The position numbers and the translations under genes are program-made. Of a DNA stretch of 10,824 nt, positions 1 to 6,694 are shown in pieces; position 1 is the stretch's first letter; each line of letters begins with the position of its first letter. Source of the stretch: Pseudomonadota bacterium (GTDB lineage: Bacteria; Pseudomonadota; Gammaproteobacteria; Xanthomonadales; Xanthomonadaceae); assembly GCA_023423605.1 (NCBI GenBank), contig JAFAFF010000182.1:1-10824 (forward strand), in the 5' to 3' direction. The notes under the pieces were generated by a model. That model ran no database searches. It was not told the DNA's origin and saw nothing but the letters and a program-made list of their open reading frames with translations.

Positions 1-1
1 G

Positions 2-463
2 GTGATGACCCATCGCGATTTCATGCCACGCAACCTGATGCCGGTGGCCGATGGTCCAGCGGTGCTGGATTTCCAGGACCTGGTGCGCGGGCCGATCGCC
101 TATGACCCGATCAGCCTGTTCAAGGATGCTTTCCTTAGCTGGCCGCTGGCACGGGTGGACGGCTGGCTGGCGCGCTACCACGCGCGCGCCCTGGATGCCG
201 GCCTGCCGGTGCCAGCGCTGGACGTGTTCCTGCGCGATGCCGACTGGCTGGGCATCCAGCGCCACCTGAAATGCCTGGGCATCTTCAGCCGCCTTCGCTA
301 CCGCGACGGCAAGGGCCACTACCTGGACGATGCGCCGCGTTTCATCGGCTATCTGGACGAGGTGCTGCCGCGCTACCAGCAACTGGATGGCCTGCGCCAA
401 CTGCTCGATGAGCGCATCCGGCCGGCCATGGCCGCGCTGGGCGATCCGGAGCCGGCGCGATGA
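2..463 (+). CDS. amgK: N-acetylmuramate/N-acetylglucosamine kinase (AmgK), C-terminal part, cut by window start
   Basis: The last 153 codons of an aminoglycoside-phosphotransferase-fold kinase; the frame is open at the left edge, so the true start lies outside. The catalytic-loop motif HRDFMPRN (H-x-D-x4-N) is visible at once, followed by VLDFQD, whose Asp is the metal ligand equivalent to kinase DFG. The rest is the helical C-lobe. In Pseudomonas, AmgK phosphorylates MurNAc (and GlcNAc) at the anomeric carbon so that MurU can make UDP-MurNAc, bypassing de novo synthesis and lowering fosfomycin sensitivity. The stop codon overlaps the murU start by four bases (ATGA), which fits translational coupling of two consecutive enzymes. 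The APH fold alone would not fix the substrate; the assignment rests largely on adjacent murU. Confidence 0.88.
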   Translation: MMTHRDFMPRNLMPVADGPAVLDFQDLVRGPIAYDPISLFKDAFLSWPLARVDGWLARYHARALDAGLPVPALDVFLRDADWLGIQRHLKCLGIFSRLRYRDGKGHYLDDAPRFIGYLDEVLPRYQQLDGLRQLLDERIRPAMAALGDPEPAR

Positions 464-1170
464 AGGCTCTGATCTTCGCGGCGGGCCTGGGCGAACGCAT
501 GCGTCCGCTCACCCTGCATACGCCCAAGCCGTTGCTGCCGGTCGCGGGCAAGCCGTTGATCGCATGGCATCTGGAGCGGCTTGCAGCGCTCGGCATCCGC
601 GAGGTGGTGGTCAACATCGCCTGGCTGGCCGGATGCTTCGCGCCGGTGCTGGGCGATGGCAGCCAGTGGGGGCTGCGCCTGCACTTCGTGCATGAAGGCG
701 ACACGCCGCTGGAAACCGGCGGTGGCCTGCTCAATGCACTGCCGATGCTGGGCGAGGACCCGTTCCTGGTGGTGAACGGGGACATCTGGACCGATTTCGA
801 TTTCGCCACCCTGCCGGCCGAGCCCGCAGGCGTGGCCCATCTGGTGATGGTGGACAACCCGGCACAGCATCCGCAGGGCGATTACCGTCTGGATGATGCC
901 GGCGTGCTGCATCATGATCGCGATGGTGACTGCCTGACCTACGCAGGCATCGGCGTCTACCGGCCCGCGATCGTGGCCGACTGGCGCGCGGTGGTCGGTG
1001 ACGCGCCAGGCAGCGAACGCATCCCACCGCGTTTCAGCGTGGTGCCGCTGCAGAAGCATTTCATGGCGCGCGGCCAAGTGACCGGCCAGCACCATCGCGG
1101 CCGCTGGACGGATGTGGGAACGGTGGAGCGGCTACGGGCGCTGGATGCGGAGCTGGCGGCGAACGGCTGA
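460..1170 (+). CDS. murU: N-acetylmuramate alpha-1-phosphate uridylyltransferase (MurU)
   Basis: 236-residue nucleotidyltransferase, close to the length of known MurU enzymes. It opens with the nucleotide-binding signature (FAAGLGERMRPLT, residues 6-18) and the substrate-lysine segment PKPLLPVAGKPL (22-33). LETGGGLLNAL (84-94) contacts the base, NGDIWTD (106-112) carries the first metal-binding Asp (D108), and GRWTDVGTVERL (214-225) carries the second (D218). It transfers UMP from UTP to MurNAc-1-phosphate in the cytoplasm, giving UDP-MurNAc directly for cell-wall synthesis. The ATG lies inside the amgK stop codon, so the two are almost certainly one operon. Glucose-1-phosphate thymidylyltransferase-like enzymes share the fold, but the short length and the amgK partner favour MurU. 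Its stop is followed 34 bases later by a large hairpin element. Confidence 0.93.
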   Translation: MKALIFAAGLGERMRPLTLHTPKPLLPVAGKPLIAWHLERLAALGIREVVVNIAWLAGCFAPVLGDGSQWGLRLHFVHEGDTPLETGGGLLNALPMLGEDPFLVVNGDIWTDFDFATLPAEPAGVAHLVMVDNPAQHPQGDYRLDDAGVLHHDRDGDCLTYAGIGVYRPAIVADWRAVVGDAPGSERIPPRFSVVPLQKHFMARGQVTGQHHRGRWTDVGTVERLRALDAELAANG

Positions 1171-1204
1171 GCCCCTCGTGGTGGTTTGTGGCGATCTGGG
1201 GCTG

Positions 1205-1312
1205 GGCCGTGCGGTCGGACGGGGCGGGACACGCCCACAAGCACGTCCATGTGGGGCTCGTTTCGCACCATCCATGGCGCTCAACGGTCCCGCCCCGCCC
1301 GACCGCCCGGCC
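1205..1312 (-). repeat. 108-base structured repeat element, copy 1 (minus sense)
   Basis: An inverted repeat has arms at 1205-1230 and 1287-1312 (24 of 26 positions complementary) around a 56-base core (1231-1286). Read on the minus strand, the core matches that of the second copy at 1554-1609 at 51 of 56 positions. Inside the core, 1265-1280 forms a small hairpin (GCGCCAT-GG-ATGGTGC on the minus strand) and a second hairpin pairs CCCACA with TGTGGG. Together with the outer stem this predicts a three-way junction. On the minus strand the imperfect pairs are G-U wobbles except one G-A mismatch; on the plus strand they are disallowed pairs. It begins 34 bases after the murU stop, so it could also end or stabilise the murU transcript. 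The family name and function are unknown to me. Confidence 0.8.
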
Positions 1313-1344
1313 TCTGACAGTTTCAGGGCAGCCAACCACGGAAA

Positions 1345-1377
1345 AAGAAGAAAAAAGCGAAAGCGGGTCGCGTCGCT
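1345..1377 (-). terminator. Candidate intrinsic terminator for the hda operon (minus strand)
   Basis: Read on the minus strand, AGCGA-C-GCG pairs with CGC-TT-TCGCT across an ACC loop (positions 1377 to 1356). A T-rich run follows at once: six T counting the last base of the stem, then CTTC, then five T. This is the form of a rho-independent terminator, although the stem has a bulge. It lies about 390 bases beyond the hda stop, so use would give a long 3' untranslated region containing the REP, the second 108-base element on its antisense strand and the palindrome. No comparable T-tract follows on the plus strand. Confidence 0.45.
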
Positions 1378-1389
1378 GCGCTTGCTCCG

Positions 1390-1428
1390 GTGACGACCAA
1401 CGGTCGTCACCCACCACATTCTTGTCAC
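1390..1428 (+). repeat. GTGACGACC palindrome (copy A) with one 18-base tail unit
   Basis: Perfect 9-bp arms GTGACGACC and GGTCGTCAC flank the loop AAC (1390-1410). Directly after comes one 18-base unit, CCACCACATTCTTGTCAC (1411-1428), and then a decayed unit beginning TCACCACAG. The same palindrome occurs twice more in this window at 8288-8308 and 8329-8349, each time followed outward by units that begin CCACC and end TCAC. It is therefore a composite repeat, not a chance palindrome. It lies between convergent genes. Confidence 0.8.
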
Positions 1429-1527
1429 TCACCACAGCAGATATCAGCCGATTTTCCGGCTGCGAGCGTCAGCAATCTCCATCCATGCATAGCCTGCATC
1501 TCCGGCAGCGCGCGGGAAACTGTCGAA

Positions 1528-1635
1528 GGTGGCTGGTGGTGGGTTGCCAGGACCGTAGAGCGCCATGGATGGCGCGAAACGAGCCCTACACGGACGTACT
1601 TGTGGGCGTGTCCTGGCAACCCACCACCAGTCGCC
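1528..1635 (+). repeat. 108-base structured repeat element, copy 2 (plus sense)
   Basis: Arms at 1528-1553 and 1610-1635 enclose a 56-base core (1554-1609). All 26 arm positions pair if two G-U wobbles are allowed on the plus strand (1530 with 1633, 1532 with 1631). Within the core, 1560-1575 is a perfect palindrome (GCGCCAT-GG-ATGGCGC), and CCTACA (1585-1590) pairs with TGTGGG (1601-1606) around a 10-base loop. The linker GAAACGAG between the two hairpins is identical in copy 1. Arm sequence is unrelated to copy 1 apart from the innermost base pairs, while core and total length are the same. It lies in inverted orientation to copy 1. Confidence 0.82.
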
Positions 1636-1651
1636 AATCCCGGAAATTGCA

Positions 1652-1694
<43 letters not shown>

Positions 1695-1710
1695 ATCTTG
1701 ATCCTGAAGC

Positions 1711-1754
1711 AGCCGGGCAGAGCCCGGCTGTACGGGTGCAGGGCGAAGCCCTGC
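1711..1754 (-). repeat. SMAG-like REP double hairpin after hda
   Basis: Read on the minus strand, a first hairpin (GCAGGGC-TTC-GCCCTGC, 1754-1738) starts 12 bases after the hda stop. It is followed by the tetranucleotide GTAC and a second perfect 8-bp hairpin (AGCCGGGC-TCT-GCCCGGCT, 1729-1711). A GTAG-type tetranucleotide followed by a GC-rich hairpin is the architecture known for Stenotrophomonas SMAG REPs. The second hairpin differs by one base from the one at 8196-8214. No T-tract follows, so it is more likely an mRNA 3'-end stabiliser or rho-dependent end than an intrinsic terminator. Confidence 0.65.
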
Positions 1755-1765
1755 CGGGCCCCCTC

Positions 1766-2476
1766 TCAATAGCGCGGGCGGCCGTCTTCCAGTACCTGGC
1801 GCAGGAACGGCACCGTGATCCGTCGCTTCGCCGCCAGCGACTCCCGATCCAGCCAGTCCATCAACGTGATCAGCCCACCCAGCTCCCGCCCGGAATGTGA
1901 CAGCAACCATTCGATGGCCGCCTCATCGATGGCCAGTCCACGCCGCAGCGCACGGTCGCGCAGCACCGCCGCCCGGCCCTCCTCGTCCAGCGCCTGCAGC
2001 ACCACACGCACGCACTGCCCCAGGCGCGAACGCAGGTCCGGCAAGGCCAGCCCCAGCGCGCCGGGTGCCTGCTGCGCGGTGTACAGCACCGTCACCCCCG
2101 CCGCACGGGCACGGTTGTGGAAATCGAACAGCGCCACCTCGTCGTCGCGCCGGCCCGCCACCGCATCCAGCCCGTCCAGCGCCACCAGATCACGCTGCTC
2201 AAGCCCCTCCAGCGCATCGCGCACGCGCCCGCCCACCGCCGCCAACGGCACATACGTCGGCAGCCGGCCCGCCTGCTCGGCACTGGAACAGGTCGCCAGC
2301 GCCTGGTGCGTCTTGCCGGTACCGGCAGCGCCCTGCAGATAGATCCACTCCTGGCTGGCCCCCACCGCCACCGCACGCAGCTGCGCCAGCGCACCGTCGG
2401 GCGCGCCGATGAACGTTTCCAGCCGCTCGTCCTGCGGATAGCGCAGGGCCAGCGGCAACTGCGGGACAGCGCTCAC
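1766..2476 (-). CDS. hda: DnaA regulatory inactivator Hda (DnaA-like AAA+ protein)
   Basis: 236 residues, the usual size for Hda. It starts with the sliding-clamp-binding motif QLPLAL (residues 6-11), which docks Hda on DNA-loaded DnaN so it can trigger ATP hydrolysis by DnaA and prevent re-initiation. Walker A is GAAGTGKT (49-56), Walker B is LVALDGLD (97-104), the arginine-finger region is LPDLRSRL (145-152), and a sensor-2-like SGRELGGL lies at 195-202. There is no DNA-binding domain, which separates it from DnaA. The GTG start overlaps the perM stop by four bases, so hda is probably translated by coupling as the third gene of the operon. In enterobacteria perM is also near hda, which supports the call. 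Confidence 0.92.
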   Translation of the reverse strand: MSAVPQLPLALRYPQDERLETFIGAPDGALAQLRAVAVGASQEWIYLQGAAGTGKTHQALATCSSAEQAGRLPTYVPLAAVGGRVRDALEGLEQRDLVALDGLDAVAGRRDDEVALFDFHNRARAAGVTVLYTAQQAPGALGLALPDLRSRLGQCVRVVLQALDEEGRAAVLRDRALRRGLAIDEAAIEWLLSHSGRELGGLITLMDWLDRESLAAKRRITVPFLRQVLEDGRPRY

Positions 2477-3645
2477 TGCGGCTCGGGGCCCTTGTGCGTG
2501 GGGTCGATGATGATGGTCGGCTTCTCCGCCCGCCCTTCCAGCACGATCGCCGATTTCTCGCCGGCATACAGCTCGCTGGCGCGATAGCGCTGGTGCGCAT
2601 AACGCAGCAGCACGTTGCTCACCGCCGCCATCGGCAGCGCCAGCAGCATGCCGGTGAAACCGAACAACTGGCCACCGGCCATCACCGCGAAGATCACCGC
2701 CACCGGGTGCAGGCCGATCTTGTCGCCCACGATGCGCGGCGTCAGCACGTAGCTTTCCAGCAGCTGGCCGGCAGCGAACACCACGCCCACCAGCACCAGC
2801 AGCTTGATGTCGATGCCCTGCGCCTGCACCAGCGCCGCCAGTACCGCCATCACCAGGCCGGTGGTAGCGCCCAGGTAGGGAATGAAACTGATCAGCCCGG
2901 CGATCAGGCCGATCAGCAGGCCCAGCTTCAGCCCGACCAGCGACATCCCGGCCGCGTAGAACACGCCCAGCGCGATCATCACCAGGAACTGGCCACGGAT
3001 GAACGCGCCCAGCACCTCATCCGATTCACGCGCGAGCGTGCTGATGGTGGCGACCTTGTCGCGCGGAATCAGCGAAGCGACCCGCTCCACCAGCGTGTCC
3101 CAGTCGCGCAGGAAGTAGAACGCCAGGATCGGCAGCAGCAGCAGGTTGACCACCCAGGTCACCATCGCAAAGCCCGAACGCTGTACGTAACCGAAGAACG
3201 AGCGCGCCACGCCACCGGCCTGCTGCCAGTGGCTGCGGATCCATTCCATCAGCCGGTCCGGATCCATCCACTGCATTACTTCCAGGCCGGTCTTCTGCTC
3301 GAACCAGGGAATACCCGTCTGCAGCACCCAGGCCTGCGCCTGCGGCGCGGTAGCGATGAGCGTGCTGATCTGCCGTTCGATCATCGGCACCAGCACCAGC
3401 ATCATCGCGGTGATCACCAGCACCATCGCCACGAAGACCAGGATCACGCCGGTATTGCGCGAACGCCCGGTCGCCTCGATGCGGTCCACCAGCGGGTCGC
3501 CCAGCCAGGCCAGCGCCAGCGCCAGCACGAACGGCATCAGGATCGGTGCGAGCAGCCACACCACCCAGCCGATCATCACCGCCACGGCAACGAACTTCAG
3601 GCGCCTCAGGAACAGGGCGATTTCCGCCTCGGGAGACAGGATCAT
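2473..3645 (-). CDS. perM: AI-2E family (PerM) inner-membrane transporter
   Basis: 390-residue polytopic membrane protein with hydrophobic segments near residues 17-50, 66-88, 158-180, 218-238, 240-260 and 280-345. Family hallmarks are the FIPYLG turn (254-259), the LPILAFYFLRDW segment (171-182) and the PRIVGDKIGLHPV motif near 303-315. The soluble stretch at about 90-155 is the variable periplasmic region of the family. Members move diverse small solutes or ions; the substrate here cannot be read from sequence. The ATG sits in the DUF2066 stop (ATGA) and its own stop sits in the hda start, so it is the middle gene of a tightly coupled trio. The perM symbol reflects family and synteny rather than shown function. 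Confidence 0.88.
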   Translation of the reverse strand: MILSPEAEIALFLRRLKFVAVAVMIGWVVWLLAPILMPFVLALALAWLGDPLVDRIEATGRSRNTGVILVFVAMVLVITAMMLVLVPMIERQISTLIATAPQAQAWVLQTGIPWFEQKTGLEVMQWMDPDRLMEWIRSHWQQAGGVARSFFGYVQRSGFAMVTWVVNLLLLPILAFYFLRDWDTLVERVASLIPRDKVATISTLARESDEVLGAFIRGQFLVMIALGVFYAAGMSLVGLKLGLLIGLIAGLISFIPYLGATTGLVMAVLAALVQAQGIDIKLLVLVGVVFAAGQLLESYVLTPRIVGDKIGLHPVAVIFAVMAGGQLFGFTGMLLALPMAAVSNVLLRYAHQRYRASELYAGEKSAIVLEGRAEKPTIIIDPTHKGPEPQ

Positions 3646-4778
3646 CGCAGTCGGTACTCATTGCTGGCCGGAGCCGGGGTCTGTTCTTCGCCTTCCAGGC
3701 TGATCGCCACCGGCGCCACCGGCACCAGCACGCCGTTGTCGCCCAGCATGCGGTTAAGGCCCGGCAGGCCGGTGGTCATTTCCAGGTCAAGCTCCAGGCG
3801 GTCGCCCTGCGCACGTACCGGCACCACGTTGCGCACCACCGCCACCTCGCGCAGGCCTGTTGCCATGCGCAGGTAATCGTCGGCGCTGCCGATGCCGGTG
3901 ACCACCACGCGGTAAGTACCGGCCTGGCCGGTGGCCGCGCCCGCCTTGGCATAGCGCTTCACCAGGGCATCGGCGGCGCCATCGGCACCGGCGGCCATGG
4001 CACGCATGGCATTGCCGTCCCGGGTGGTCCACTTGTTCAGCTCACGGCCGTTGTCGACGAACACCCAGTCCGCCGCCCAGCCGCCGTCGGCACGGTACAG
4101 CTTGCCAATGAGCTGCATCGGCGGGGCGTAGCGCGACGACGCGCGGGCCACCGCTGCAGTGTCCTGCCGCCAGATCGCGCCGACCAGCGCCTGCTCGGCG
4201 GTACTGCCCGACGGCAGGCCCAGCTTGTAGCCCCGCTCAACCGCCCGGTCCAGTACCGGACGCACGGCGTTGGCCTGCTGCACGCTCACCAGGCGCGGGC
4301 CACTGCCGTCATCGATGGCCAGCCACAGCACCGGCTTGGGGCGCGGCTGCGGCCACACCGGCAGGCCCAGCGCCGCCACCATGGCATCCACGTCATCGGG
4401 ACGGAAGCGCGCCACCAGCAACGTGCGGAAGCTCGGCGCACCGCTGGCGGCGGTGCCCTGGTCCTGCTTGTAATCGAAGCTTTCGACGTAATCCTTGGCG
4501 TTGCGCAGCGCCTGCACCACGCCCGGGCGGCTGGTGATGCCGCGGTCGCCGGACAGTTTGGCCAGCACTTCACCCAGCGCGCGGGCCAGGCCGCCATTGC
4601 GATCGGCCTCGCCCTGGCCGCGTACCGGCACCTCGGCTTCATAGGTGCCGCTGGCCCGGGCCACGTCACCTTCGGTGCGCAGGCCGCTCTGGGCCAGCGC
4701 GGCGGTGGGCAGGGACAACGCCAGAAGCATCGTCAGGAACAGGGTCCGAAGGGGGCTGCGGGGCATCTGGACTTCCAT
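3642..4778 (-). CDS. Exported DUF2066 domain protein
   Basis: 378 residues with a clear signal peptide: a basic start (MPRSPLR), a hydrophobic core (TLFLTMLLALSL) and a probable cleavage after ALA or ALAQ near residue 30. The mature part resembles DUF2066: an N-terminal block with YEAEVPVRGQGEADRNGGLARAL (about 46-68), KPVLWLAIDD near 147-156, and a C-terminal block with YRVVVTGIGSADDYLRM. Family function is unknown; a periplasmic or outer-membrane-associated role is inferred from the signal. Translation may start at M1 or at M5 (position 4766), since M5 gives the more typical signal peptide. It is the first gene of the operon with perM and hda, divergent from purM across 97 bases. A DUF2066 gene beside perM/hda and purM is a recurrent gammaproteobacterial arrangement. 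Confidence 0.82.
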   Translation of the reverse strand: MEVQMPRSPLRTLFLTMLLALSLPTAALAQSGLRTEGDVARASGTYEAEVPVRGQGEADRNGGLARALGEVLAKLSGDRGITSRPGVVQALRNAKDYVESFDYKQDQGTAASGAPSFRTLLVARFRPDDVDAMVAALGLPVWPQPRPKPVLWLAIDDGSGPRLVSVQQANAVRPVLDRAVERGYKLGLPSGSTAEQALVGAIWRQDTAAVARASSRYAPPMQLIGKLYRADGGWAADWVFVDNGRELNKWTTRDGNAMRAMAAGADGAADALVKRYAKAGAATGQAGTYRVVVTGIGSADDYLRMATGLREVAVVRNVVPVRAQGDRLELDLEMTTGLPGLNRMLGDNGVLVPVAPVAISLEGEEQTPAPASNEYRLR

Positions 4779-4836
4779 TGGCTCGACGTATCCGGGGAGA
4801 TTGTTGCCCGAACAGGGGCTTTACGCCAACGTGGCC

Positions 4837-4845
4837 TGTTAAAAT
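4837..4845 (+). promoter_or_regulatory. Extended -10 promoter element for purM
   Basis: TG-T-TAAAAT matches an extended -10 (TGnTAnAAT). Transcription would begin near 4852, leaving a leader of about 24 bases before the GTG start at 4876. No good -35 box sits 16-18 bases upstream, as expected for an extended -10 promoter. No purine riboswitch fold is possible in so short a leader, and I recognise no PurR operator. Confidence 0.5.
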
Positions 4846-4875
4846 CGTCCGTTCACCCAGCCAGCGCCGACGCCC

Positions 4876-5937
4876 GTGACCAACAGCCCGTCTTCCGCCC
4901 CTACGCCCCTCACCTACCGCGACGCGGGGGTCGACATCGACGCCGGCAACGAACTCGTCGAGCGCATCAAGCCGCTGGTAAAGCGCAGCTTCCGCCCCGA
5001 AGTGATGGGCGGCCTGGGCGGTTTCGGCGCCCTGTTCGACCTGTCCGGCAAGTACCGCGAGCCGGTACTGGTATCGGGCACCGACGGCGTGGGCACCAAG
5101 CTGAAGCTGGCCCAGCAGCTGGGCCGCCATGACACCATCGGCATCGATCTGGTCGCCATGTGCGTGAACGACGTGCTGGTTCAGGGCGCTGAACCGTTGT
5201 TCTTCCTGGATTATTTCGCCACCGGCAAGCTGGATATCGATACCGCGGCGGCGGTGGTCGGCGGCATCGCCAACGGCTGCACCGAGGCCGGCTGCGCACT
5301 GATCGGCGGTGAAACCGCGGAAATGCCCGACATGTACGCGCCGGGCGAATATGACCTGGCCGGGTTCACCGTCGCGGCGGTGGAAAAGAGCGAACTGAAG
5401 GACGGCGCGGCGGTCGCTGAAGGCGACGTGCTGATCGGCATCGCCTCTTCCGGCCCGCATTCCAACGGTTATTCGCTGGTGCGCCGCATCTATGACCGCG
5501 CCGGCCAGCCGGCGGAGCTGGAACTGGGCGATGGCGTGAAGCTGGTGGACGCGCTGATGGCGCCGACCCGCCTGTACGTCAAGCCGATCCTGTCGCTGCT
5601 GAAGTCCCATGGCGCCGATATCCACGGCATGGCCCACGTCACCGGCGGCGGCCTGACCGAGAACATCATCCGCGTGGTGCCCGATGGCCTCGGCTTGGAC
5701 ATCGACGCTTCCAGCTGGACCCTGCCTCCGGTATTCCAGTGGCTGCAGCGCGAAGGCGCGGTGGCCGATGCGGAAATGTGGCGGACCTTCAACTGCGGTA
5801 TCGGCTTCGTGCTGATCGTCGCCGCAGAACAGGCCGCGGCCGTGGGTGAAGCGGTAAGCGCGCAGGGCCTGGAGCACTGGACCATCGGCAAGGTTGTCGC
5901 CGCTGCCGAAGGCGGCGAGCGCGTGCGCATCGGCTGA
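4876..5937 (+). CDS. purM: Phosphoribosylformylglycinamidine cyclo-ligase (AIR synthetase)
   Basis: 353 residues (E. coli 345), complete. It closes the imidazole ring of FGAM with ATP to give AIR in de novo purine synthesis. Landmarks in order: [13 protein letters not shown] (48-60), the ATP-binding [13 protein letters not shown] (68-80), [20 protein letters not shown] (91-110), [11 protein letters not shown] (144-154), [14 protein letters not shown] (191-204), [11 protein letters not shown] (254-264) and FNCGIGF (305-311). All are typical of PurM. The GTG start at 4876 is chosen because the family N-terminus ([21 protein letters not shown]) begins about 12 residues later and a promoter element lies just upstream; no strong Shine-Dalgarno is visible. 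purN follows after a short gap, as in many gammaproteobacteria. Divergent from DUF2066-perM-hda. Confidence 0.97.
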   Translation: MTNSPSSAPTPLTYRDAGVDIDAGNELVERIKPLVKRSFRPEVMGGLGGFGALFDLSGKYREPVLVSGTDGVGTKLKLAQQLGRHDTIGIDLVAMCVNDVLVQGAEPLFFLDYFATGKLDIDTAAAVVGGIANGCTEAGCALIGGETAEMPDMYAPGEYDLAGFTVAAVEKSELKDGAAVAEGDVLIGIASSGPHSNGYSLVRRIYDRAGQPAELELGDGVKLVDALMAPTRLYVKPILSLLKSHGADIHGMAHVTGGGLTENIIRVVPDGLGLDIDASSWTLPPVFQWLQREGAVADAEMWRTFNCGIGFVLIVAAEQAAAVGEAVSAQGLEHWTIGKVVAAAEGGERVRIG

Positions 5938-5973
5938 GCCGATGTCCGCGTCCACCCGTTGCACGCACATCGC

Positions 5974-6627
5974 ATGACCATGCGCCTCGCCGTGCTGGCC
6001 TCGGGCCGGGGCAGCAACCTGCAGGCCATCCTGGATGCCATCGACAGGGGTGGCCTGCAGGCCGACGTGGCCGGCGTGTTCTCCGACCGCACCGACGCCG
6101 CCGCCCTGCAGCGCGTGCCCGCGGCGCGCCGCTGGGCCGCCGCGCCGCGCGATTTCGCTGACCGCGCCGCCTTCGATGCCGCACTGGGCGATGCCATCGC
6201 CGCCATCGCGCCGGACTGGATTGTCTGCGCCGGCTACATGCGCATCCTCGGTGCGTCGTTCGTGGCCCGCTTCGAAGGACGGCTGGTCAACATCCATCCC
6301 TCGCTGCTGCCGCTGTACAAGGGCCTGCATACCCATGCGCGCGCCCTGCAGTCCGGCGACGCCGAACACGGCGCCAGCGTGCACTTCGTGGTACCCGAAC
6401 TGGATGCCGGCACCGTGCTGGCCCAGGCGCGCGTGCCGGTACAGGCCGGCGATGACGCCGAAACCCTGGCCCAGCGCGTGCTTGGCGTGGAACACCCGCT
6501 GCTGATCGCCAGCCTGGCATTGCTGGCCAGCGGCCGCGTAGCTGAACGGAACGGTCAGATTTACCTCGATGAGCACCCGCTGTGCGGTCCGCTGCTGCTG
6601 GATTCAGCCGGAACGCTGCATCGTTGA
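5974..6627 (+). CDS. purN: Phosphoribosylglycinamide formyltransferase (GAR transformylase)
   Basis: 217 residues from the ATG at 5974 (E. coli 212). It transfers a formyl group from 10-formyl-THF to GAR, the third step of purine synthesis. Visible signatures: LAVLASGRGSNLQAI (5-19, phosphate-binding loop), AGYMRIL (86-92), NIHPSLLP (107-114) with catalytic Asn and His, GLHTHARAL (117-125), and HGASVHFVVPELDAG (132-146) with the catalytic Asp145. Start choice: ATG 5974 (MTMRLAVLASG) or ATG 5980 fit the family; a TTG at 5959 would add a non-homologous tail and is less likely. It follows purM by 36 bases without an obvious terminator, so co-transcription is expected. The C-terminal 20 residues are a short family-variable tail. 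Confidence 0.96.
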   Translation: MTMRLAVLASGRGSNLQAILDAIDRGGLQADVAGVFSDRTDAAALQRVPAARRWAAAPRDFADRAAFDAALGDAIAAIAPDWIVCAGYMRILGASFVARFEGRLVNIHPSLLPLYKGLHTHARALQSGDAEHGASVHFVVPELDAGTVLAQARVPVQAGDDAETLAQRVLGVEHPLLIASLALLASGRVAERNGQIYLDEHPLCGPLLLDSAGTLHR

Positions 6628-6694
6628 GCTGCTGAACACGCGCCGCTGACTCCGGCGCTGGCATCCTTTCCCTTCCCTTTCGCCACCTTCCGGT

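Noticed and set aside
2494..3876. 460-codon plus-strand frame opposite perM
   Set aside because: Repetitive His/Gln-rich composition typical of the complement of a leucine/valine-rich membrane protein gene.
4779..4875. Purine riboswitch or PurR operator upstream of purM
   Set aside because: The leader is about 24 bases, too short for an aptamer, and no palindromic operator resembling known PurR sites was seen.
5959..5973. TTG at 5959 as purN start
   Set aside because: It would add five residues without family similarity and has no ribosome site; ATG 5974 or 5980 gives the expected N-terminus.
4666..6576. 636-codon minus-strand frame opposite purM and purN
   Set aside because: It is a mirror frame of high-GC genes on the other strand, rich in His/Gln/Gly, and purM and purN are unmistakable on the plus strand.
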